From positions 87,378-151,377 of the forward strand of contig NW_003101674.1 in NCBI RefSeq assembly GCF_000003855.2: a DNA stretch of 64,000 nucleotides, written 5' to 3'. Source of the DNA: Blastomyces gilchristii SLH14081 (Eukaryota; Ascomycota; Eurotiomycetes; Onygenales; Ajellomycetaceae). The notes below the pieces were generated by a model. The model was not told the DNA's origin and searched no databases. It saw only the letters and a list, made by a program, of their open reading frames with translations. A program made the position numbers and the translations under genes. Positions 56,424 through 64,000 of the stretch are shown one piece after another (the first letter of the stretch is position 1; each line of letters opens with the position of its first letter).

Positions 56424-59400
56424 TTAAAAAATGCCCGTACTTACATTGCAATTCTCATCCAAGATGATGGTACCCCCTTCGCCCCCTTCTGTGCTTGCTT
56501 CTATGGTGCCTCGGACAACGTGTCTTTCTCTCAGCGTGGCTGCCAGGCGCGCTAGCATACCTCTCTATATAGCACAAGACATAAGTAAGTATTAGAAAAA
56601 GACCCCAAGGATGCCAAAGAGCCAAGGAAGGACATGGGCACCGAGTACAAGCGTGATTTAACGGAACTACTGTTTCTTTCTTTATGAAAACCACGAGTTC
56701 CATTCAGAGAATGATACTCTCGTTCTGTACTCGGTGAGCGATTGAATCCCACGTACCGTGATGAAAGCTTCGTTCATCCCCCCTTGCCGGTTGATGTCAT
56801 TTTGACTCATTATCTGGTAGCTGTCGTGCATGCACTTTCGACTTTTGAGCCCAATGTCTCGACGGTCGGTTTGGTTTCCTCCGAGGTGATTTCCAGAAAC
56901 GATATTGGCGCTCGCGTCCGGGTCCGCAATGTTAATCCCTAGGCGGGCATTGTGCTGAGCTCGAATGTCCGGAGAAAATATCTTGATGGTTCGATCGATC
57001 CCAGAGACCGCGAGGGTTGGTTCGTACGGGTGGCCTATAGAATTCCAAGTAAGTTGCCTGAGGTTTGTACTAGAAAGATATTTGGATTGAGTTAAAAATC
57101 TTACCTTGAACCACGTTGACAACATCACTATCTCCCTCCAAAATATTAACCAAATCCGAGGTCTTCCGGTCCCAGATAAATACATGCCCGGAATCACTGC
57201 CACTGACTACATATTCGTCATCCAATCCAAAATAATTCACATCTTTGATCGTTTTGACATTGCAATGTCCCCGATAAACATTTACATGCGATGAACAGGG
57301 GACGTTACTTTCAACGGCATTCCGTCGATTGCCACCCCGGATAAACAAACGGCCAGCGGACCCGCCAAACTCGCCACTATCATCAGAGTCGAGAGCGTGG
57401 CCGTCGTCATCTGAATCTGAGAGGTAATCATGAGCGTCGTCCGAACCCTCATCATCTGTTCCGGAGTCATCTTCCTCATTGGAATCATCATCTGTCTGGT
57501 GTTGTTCCAGCGAGCCGGCTACTGGTGACTCTTGGCCACGTGGAGGTTGGTCACTCATAGCAGTTTCCGCTTCCCGCTGCTCTCTGCTACTCTCTCGATG
57601 CGTAGAAGTTACTAGTCTAACCTCCTCGATCTGCTCCTCTTCCTCGTCAGGATCGATGTCCTCCTGTATTCTTTCCCTTTGATCGTCATCTTCATCCTCC
57701 TCCTCCACAGTAGTTCGAATACCACCAAAGGCACGGTTAACAAATTCAAAGTTGACACCCTCGCCCACATCCATAAGTATTCCTCTGCCCACCTTAAGGC
57801 CCCAGAATCTAAAGGACGCACGGCGGTCCAAAGCTTGTAAATTCGGCCGTCCCTCACTTCCCTCACCATCCTCTTCTTCCATAGAAGCAGCAGCGCTTCC
57901 AGAAAGGTCGACTAGAGACAATTTAACAGATTCCGCAAATGCGTTAACAGCAGCTAGTTGTGAGCCGAACAAGACGCGAGATGAATCGTGCTCAAATCTC
58001 GACGCATCCACATTTTTGATGGCATCATCACCTGCTAGATTTCGGAGGTATGGAATTAATATAGTTTCGATAGAATCGTCGCCAGCGTCTTCAGGTATGG
58101 GGAATCTGTCACTATCATGGCGACGGGCACGATTCCATTTGAAACCCTGCAACATAGCCTGTCGTCCGCCCTCGAGCCAGAGGAGAATGGCTTTTAGGAA
58201 ATCGTATCCAAATTGGGAGGAAGGATCTATCATTCCGTTTTCCGTTGGGGCGGGTACAATTTGGCGGAATAATTCCAGCTGAGGACTATCCGAATCCGAA
58301 GGTGTTTGAAGCCGACCTCCGAGTACTCTGGCTAGCGTACCCGACGCTTGTACAAAGCGCCGGGAGGTTTCACGGTTCCTCCGCAGTGCCTGCTGGAATA
58401 TAACATCATCATGGGATGGGTTGAGAGGATATCTCCATGTTCTGATGACTTCGTCCATTTCAGATAGGCATGTCGCAGCATGTCCTAAGGTAGAAATAAA
58501 GGAGGCCGTGTATGGTGTCAATTCGGACTCAGCAGCCACTCTTATGGATGAATCAACCGAAAAGAGGAGCTTTCGGATTTCAACGAGAGTCTTTGCGATT
58601 TTTAAGCTTAATTTTTGGGCCTCGTTGAGGACTGACTCCCGTGCTCTTTCTATCAGATCGGAAGGGGTGTCAGGTATACCACCTGGGAGAGAATCGAGTG
58701 GAATATCCTCTGACCGGCCATTGCCATATCGGACTCTGAAGGACATATCTTCATCTTCTTGGATACTGCAAGACCTTCGCCGCAGGTTATATCTATTACT
58801 ACTCGCCCTGGATGCGGGGTTGGCATTCTCTCGCTTCCGCTTTCGGGTCCTACCCTTCTTTGTCTTGTTAGTACGAGTGCCATCTTGAATGGTCGGCTCC
58901 TCAGGCTTCTTGGCATCCCTAGCATCAGGGCTGCGCATAATATCGAAGCTATAGATGTGATCCCCGGACCAGCTGACCACTATTTCGTTAGGATTGGCAT
59001 CGCTTATCTTGCATGCTGTGATATGACCGTTATCTCTAGCTCTGACTCGTTTCTGACCGTTTGGGGCGAACCGTCGGACACATCTGGTTGCCTGACCCAT
59101 CGCGTCGTCATCAGAACTCCCAGGTGCAGGCGATAGACTTCCCATCTGGCCTCGTTCAGCAAGGAAGTCACGCCCCAGCATTCGCCTGTCATGAAGGAAG
59201 CAGTGTAAATGGGCTCCTCCGAGGGCTATATATTGAGGCTGGCTCGAAGAACAGGATATACTGTTCAAGTCGATGTGATACCGCTTGTATGATATCAACG
59301 GGGGGGGAACATTGGAATCGTCATGGTTAAGGCCCGGCCTATAAGCCATAAAGCCTTGGCCGCCACGAGGCGAAGGATATGCAGAAGACGGCTGCCGTAG

Positions 59401-60121
59401 ATCCCACTGTCGAACTTCACCGTCTTCAGAGCAAGTGAGGAACAGATAGGGCGAGGACTCGGTGACGATACGTTTCACTCGGTCAGCATGGGATCTATAG
59501 ACACGAGCATTCGTGTTCGCCTCTGTGAGGTACCACATCCCATTAAAAAAGTTATTGAACCGACGGCCTCTAGGGGGGGAGGCAAATTCCGATGCCGCAG
59601 ATGTTCGACCCGAGTGCTCAATGTCAAAAACACGAACTTCCGAATCGCCTGCACACGAGACAAGTGTCCGATCATTGGAGTGTGGCATAAATTTTACAGA
59701 AAAAATGTTCGCGGAATGTCCAGTTTGTATGGTAGTATTGAGGAAGAAGGGTGCGGTGGATGAATCAGGCTGATAGGAGTAAATATTCAAGTGCTGATCG
59801 TCGGAGCCAGAGGCCAGGAGTTTCCCGGAAGTAGACCAACTAGAGGCATATAAGTTCAGCTTATATTCTGTTTAAGAGATCCATACGTAGAGATGGGTAG
59901 TCATCCACCCATCTATCCACAGAGCTCCAAGCTTCGAGAATCTAGCTAATAGGCATACTATACCTTAAGGCATTAACGCAACCAGTATGACCACCCAGTT
60001 CATTCACAATATCCATATCATCTATCCAAATTTTATCTCCATAGATTCCCGAGATACTCGAGTAGGGCGTATAGTCCCCAAGCTCACGCCTAAGGAGGCG
60101 CTTTTCCAAAACCGACTTCAT
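56424..60121 (-). CDS. DCAF6/WDTC1-like WD40 protein
   Basis: Four minus-strand exons: 59964-60121, 57105-59839, 56757-57034 and 56424-56564; about 1103 residues. Probably a substrate receptor of CUL4-DDB1 ubiquitin ligases, in the DCAF6/DCAF8/WDTC1 group. WD repeats: GGHTGCVNALSWSTSGKLLA then SGSDDQHLNIY, TGHSANIFSVKFMPH, SHADRVKRIV with LTCSEDGEVRQWDLRQ, and YIALGGAHLHCFLHDRRML. A large middle part, including basic KKGRTRKRKREN and acidic SNEEDDSGTDDEGSDDAHDY stretches, separates these from the last repeats (VNVYRGHCNVKTIKDVNYFG, YVVSGSDSGHVFIWDRKT, HPYEPTLAVSGIDRTIKIFSP). The exon 2 acceptor at 59840 was chosen to give NALSWSTSG. Near the end, AATGTAAGT is either the coding end (stop at 56424) or a splice donor to one more short exon. 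Confidence 0.85.
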
Positions 60122-61817
60122 GTTGCAAGATCAAGCCAACACAGCCCGCAACGAGTTAGGAGAAAGCTTTTCAGTTTCCAAGCATTATCAGTACAGAGAT
60201 CACGCCTCCCGGGATTGACACAACACGGATATGTCAGATTCGTCAAGGTATATTTGTCACAATCGTCGGGCTTGGGTTTTCGGTGGCGGCAGCTGCGGAT
60301 TTCTTGAGGTTGACGAGGCTTTTTGTTCGTGGGTTTATGGCTAGAGCGAAACTTAAGTACGATGACTTTAAGCTTCTGGTCAAATGAATACAATGCTCGC
60401 AAAGTTCCCCTTGTTAGGGATGAAGTTCTGGGAGCTATCGATCGTCAAGCGGAGTTGTTGAAGTGGAAAAAAAGGATGAACAAGCGACCAAGGACACAGT
60501 CACATAAAAATACGTTGGAAGTTTGGGGGAATCCAATATTACACTTTCACAAAAGTAGCGGTTGTCTTCGATGTCGACAGGAAGATCGCAGCCCAAGGGG
60601 CGTCCTGAGGTTCTTATCAGTCAGTCCCGTCCGTCTTCTTCCTCTTGCGATTGATTCCAGGTCTGGTCTGTCTGCTGCTGCTTGACCCCACTCTCCCGCC
60701 CTTGGGGCTTAAGCCCGCGGCATCATCGACAACATCACGTGATTGGCTGCTTATGACATCAGTATCCAAGACCCTGTGGAAGTTACTACGCTGTCGTCGA
60801 GTTTGGGTCTGATAACAGCCTGTGTCTATAGTAGGGATGTATGTACAATTGGATGTAAAGCACTTTTCCCTTGCTATGTGCGGATCAGACGAATGGCCGC
60901 CGGAGTCCCCCAATATACAACTTCACCGCCCCTGTCTCTCAGGTTGAGAGGCATCGTGGCTTACCTTTGGGGGTAATATACCTGCCCTTCTTTGGATAGT
61001 AAACCTATTGATATAGCCTTACGCCCATCCATCCTATTACTCTATTGTCCCCTTTCAGCTCTTCGCTTCCAGCATTTGTCATGTATATGCCATCTCCACC
61101 ACCCCAGAGACATTGGAAGCATTCAGATGGCTATAATCAGTATATGTCAATCGCCGTCAGAAGCAGCCTACTGATGGGATTTGTCCTCTCCTTTTCCTTG
61201 CTTCGCTTCTATCAACCTAAGAATTCAAGACTAGGTTTACGATTCTCTTGTGGCCGGCAAGTCGGTTTCCCCCTCTCCCCCTGGACAGTCCAGTGTAGCC
61301 ATTATTTCTTTTACCTAGCCACTCTAGGAAAAAGTAGAAAGGGGGAAAAAAATCGAAAAGCGGAAAAATTGATCCAGTGCAGTTTGGAGACCCGCAAAGG
61401 ATGGGAATACGAGAAGTAGGTAACTTGCATGTTTGCGTAGGGTTAGTGACAGAGTTTCCATGGGGGCGAATGTAACTTTCTCAGTTACTCCCAAATCAGC
61501 CCCGGGCTTGTGTGTAGATCTCCCGCACCCTCAAAAAAGCATCCAGCGCTTCGGGGGAAAAGATGAGTTGTATCATGACATATCATTAATTAACTTATAT
61601 ATTAGTTCGTGGGAAGTATAGAAATAAAATAAAATCACTCTTGCCTGCGCCAATCATCGTCAAAAGGGATATGAGATCAAGTCACGTTCAATCATCATCC
61701 ATAACATTACTCTTCAAGGGAAAAAAAACGATAAGAAATAACAATAAAGAAAAGGAAAGCATGACAATGCTCACTGTTCAATTCAGCGCCGCAAGAGAAA
61801 GCATGGGTGTGTTCAAC
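60122..61817. other. Intergenic region
   Basis: 1.7 kb between the start of the DCAF-like gene and the end of the last gene (both minus). Frames such as 60323-60685 and 61045-61419 lack recognisable domains. Expected to contain the DCAF promoter and a 3' UTR. Confidence 0.5.
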
Positions 61818-63953
61818 TCACCCAACAACCCAAACCGGCCGTCTCGCTTCCTTTCCACCACTAGCAATAGTAGTAGTAGCAACACCACCACCAGAATCCA
61901 ACCGATCAACCGTACCCCGAAGCCACAGCCTCTCCAACTTCCCAACATCCGCCTCAACCGCACTCATAACCTCCAACTCGTCAATCATCGACGCCAATAG
62001 CATCTTATGCCCCCGTACAGCGCGAACCAGCGCTGACGATGGCGGACATCCATCACCACCTTCGCTATGCATACTCACATCCGAATCGACACCTTTGGCT
62101 TGTTGTCCGTCCGCCATACGTCCGTTAACAACATCAACATCAACGTCAAGACAATCCAGCTCTCTAGCGCAGAGTTCCAACTTCACGCCCAGCGCAGCGA
62201 CTTCTTCCTTCCACTTGAAGCTAAGGGAGTCTATGAATTCGTACTCGCAGCTGCTTTTGGAATTATCATTATCATTATTGTTATTGCTGCCCTGGTCTGC
62301 GTCATCATCGTCGCCGTATTTGTTAAGAGCTGGTTCTTGGGACCGGGCCGGATTCTGGCTTCCGGTCCTGCCCTGTCTCACCCTCGCCACGTGTTCGAAC
62401 CATTTCTCAAAGGTGCGGACGCAGGAGATATATCTGCCCCCGTGTATATCCGTAAGAGTTGCAACATCCTGTATCACGCGCGACAATACCTGGATTTGCT
62501 GCGAGAAGTCGTAGGGACTGCTGCTGCTGCTGCTGCTATTATTATAATTATAATTATAATTATTATTCCTGGTGCTTCTGCTCGTATGTGTCTTGTTATC
62601 TGCCGCGAGTTTGTTAAGGGCGAGGTTGTTGATATGACGCTGTGCTGCTTGCTCCTGAGCAAGCAGCGTGCGGTACTTGGACACCACTGATTTGTGCTGT
62701 TTGTGGAGTTGTTGCTCAGCACTGGATTCCCATTCTCGTCTAGCGAGTATAGAGTCGGCGTGGAGGAGATGGAGTTGAAGGAGTTCCACTTGTAAGGCTG
62801 CTATGTGTGGATGGATCGGTGTCGATGGCTCATTTCCAGTTCCGGTCGCAGTTGCAGTTGCGGTTGCGGTTGTAGGGGATGTCAAGGCAGGAGGGATAGG
62901 CGGCTTCGTTTTCGGCCCCTTTTTAGGACTGAAATGTTGCTGGAAAGTAGAGAATTGCGGCTTGTTCACTTTGAATGATGGAGTGGGGCTTGTGCTGCCC
63001 TCGCCCTGTTTCACACCTGCATAACCCTTCGTCAAGCCTACAAGATGACTTTGGTGTCGCGAATGATTCGCAGTGGTGGTCACTCTCGACGTAATGGGTT
63101 GCCTTAATGATGCGGACCTCTCCAATCGTGTTGCATTTGCTGGTTGAGGCCTCGGGGCGTCCGGTTTAGGCCTGTGCCCTGATCCAGGTCTCTCAGGTCT
63201 CTCAATGCGCTGTGTAGGTTTACTTTGAGGTCTCGATCCCTGTGTGATTGTGCTTGAAGAGCGAGGCCTTTGAGCTTTTGTCAGAATATGTCCGCTTTGC
63301 GGTCTCGACAGTTGCGAGCTGGTCGTGCTGGACGACTCTGGTCTTTCGGAGCCGGGGGGAGGTCCATCCAGAGGTTTCGATGCATCCAATTTGGGTGCAT
63401 TCGCTGATCCCGGTCGTTCCAACCGGCTCATACCTGCAGCTTGGGCGCGTGTAGGACTGGTCGCCGGTCTGGATAGCTTTGACGGCGACAACGGAGGAGG
63501 TGGCTGACCATGGTCTGGTGCTGGAGCGGAGGTTTCAACATGTCGCGCTAATACAGGTGACTTGGGCGCTGGGGCCTGAGCTTCTTGAGTATGGGCATCT
63601 CGTAGCCGTTGTAATTGACTATCCTGCAGCTGCAGCTGCGATCTGCCCGAAAGAACGCCCCCTGCACCGCCCTTTTGCCAACTGCTACGCTGTGGCAAGA
63701 GACTGCGACGACGAGCTGCACGGGTACCGTCACCACCATTGCCACCATTACCTCTAGAGTTTGTCTGTGCTGTTGTGGTCGTGGCTGGCTGAGGAAGACC
63801 CGAGGTTGGCTGGTTATGGGAAGACAGATTTGAGCTCCGGGTTGGTGCGGATATCAATGCCGACGAAGATGTTGTGGCAGTGGACGATACAGTGTTTGAA
63901 CGGGGTTTTGTTGGTCGGGGGCTCTCAATTTCGGGGATCTGTGCTATGTGCAT
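61818..63953 (-). CDS. Unidentified protein, disordered N-terminus and coiled coils
   Basis: Not recognised. About 711 residues in one long frame from the ATG at 63953; an AG acceptor just inside (before ATCCCCGAAATT) means the true 5' end may be spliced from an exon beyond the window. Residues 1-370 are disordered and basic, rich in Ser/Pro/Thr/Arg with repeated RPxS and RPGS patterns. Residues about 380-460 are helical and heptad-like: IAALQVELLQLHLLHADSIL, then EQQLHKQHKSVVSKYRTLLA. An Asn/Tyr/Ser microsatellite-encoded run follows (about 460-480), then helices IQVLSRVIQDVATLTD, TFEKWFEHVARVRQ, SLSFKWKEEVAALGVKLEL and MIDELEVMSAVEADVGKLER. A basic disordered head plus coiled coils fits a cytoskeletal or spindle protein, but this is speculative. 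Confidence 0.6.
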   Translation of the reverse strand: MHIAQIPEIESPRPTKPRSNTVSSTATTSSSALISAPTRSSNLSSHNQPTSGLPQPATTTTAQTNSRGNGGNGGDGTRAARRRSLLPQRSSWQKGGAGGVLSGRSQLQLQDSQLQRLRDAHTQEAQAPAPKSPVLARHVETSAPAPDHGQPPPPLSPSKLSRPATSPTRAQAAGMSRLERPGSANAPKLDASKPLDGPPPGSERPESSSTTSSQLSRPQSGHILTKAQRPRSSSTITQGSRPQSKPTQRIERPERPGSGHRPKPDAPRPQPANATRLERSASLRQPITSRVTTTANHSRHQSHLVGLTKGYAGVKQGEGSTSPTPSFKVNKPQFSTFQQHFSPKKGPKTKPPIPPALTSPTTATATATATGTGNEPSTPIHPHIAALQVELLQLHLLHADSILARREWESSAEQQLHKQHKSVVSKYRTLLAQEQAAQRHINNLALNKLAADNKTHTSRSTRNNNYNYNYNNSSSSSSSPYDFSQQIQVLSRVIQDVATLTDIHGGRYISCVRTFEKWFEHVARVRQGRTGSQNPARSQEPALNKYGDDDDADQGSNNNNDNDNSKSSCEYEFIDSLSFKWKEEVAALGVKLELCARELDCLDVDVDVVNGRMADGQQAKGVDSDVSMHSEGGDGCPPSSALVRAVRGHKMLLASMIDELEVMSAVEADVGKLERLWLRGTVDRLDSGGGVATTTIASGGKEARRPVWVVG
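62517..62568. repeat. Coding microsatellite (GCT)n(ATT/ATA)n
   Basis: About six GCT/CTG units followed by alternating ATT/ATA triplets, inside the last gene. On the coding (minus) strand they give an Asn/Tyr run then a Ser run. Length is divisible by three and the frame stays open. Confidence 0.85.
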
Positions 63954-64000
63954 ACGTAGGTTAGAGAAGGGATGCCTTGTTTTTCCTGTTTACTTTCTGC

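Noticed and set aside
1..64000. A new multi-gene accessory or defence system
   Set aside because: I compared all neighbours: apart from the polarity/division trio and one divergent promoter pair, genes are unrelated core functions. Nothing supports a cassette, a secondary-metabolite cluster or a captured mobile element.

Overview
This is a nuclear chromosome fragment from a filamentous ascomycete (Pezizomycotina). Short introns (roughly 50-330 nt) with GTATGT/GTAAGT-like donors, genes on both strands without operons, and fungal-specific families (ACR3, Afi1/SPA, DUF7729-like, BUB2) all say so. Several proteins look closest to what I know of Eurotiomycetes, perhaps Onygenales, but the species is an inference. 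I rebuilt 19 protein genes by joining exons by eye; reading frames were checked by exon-length arithmetic. One 100-N assembly gap lies at 23778-23877.

Layout. 1-6196 is gene-poor. 6.2-12.6 kb carries three plus-strand genes: the arsenite exporter ACR3, an NCBP3-like RNA cap-binding protein, and a LisH/WD40 protein. 13.4-15.7 kb holds ribosomal protein eL29 (minus) and mitochondrial ATP synthase delta (plus), divergent around a shared promoter. 16.8-21.6 kb has a cytochrome b561-type membrane protein (minus) and a cystinosin-type PQ-loop transporter (plus). 23.1-25.2 kb is a C2H2 zinc-finger regulator broken by the gap, followed by 5.8 kb without recognisable genes. 30.9-38.9 kb is a housekeeping block: APH-type kinase, dUTPase, pyridoxal kinase and GAR transformylase. 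42.3-43.6 kb encodes a secreted, probably GPI-anchored glycoprotein. 46.5-53 kb groups three genes with polarity or cell-division roles: Afi1/MesA-type polarity protein, myosin regulatory light chain and BUB2. 53.6-64 kb holds a SET/MYND protein, a DCAF6/WDTC1-like WD40 protein and an unidentified coiled-coil protein, all on the minus strand.

Functionally the window is mostly conserved core metabolism and cell biology (translation, respiration, nucleotide and vitamin B6 metabolism, mRNA handling, cytokinesis) with one stress gene (ACR3). I found no CRISPR, prophage, intact transposon, rRNA or convincing tRNA, and no convincing new multi-gene system. The most noteworthy signals are: a 9-mer, TACGGAGTA or its complement, in 13 copies, none inside an assigned gene; several micro-exon genes that simple ORF calling misses (3, 7, 11 and 18 nt exons); a seven-fold ELF(P/S) short-motif repeat in the NCBP3-like protein; and a three-start dUTPase layout suggesting mitochondrial, nuclear and cytosolic forms.
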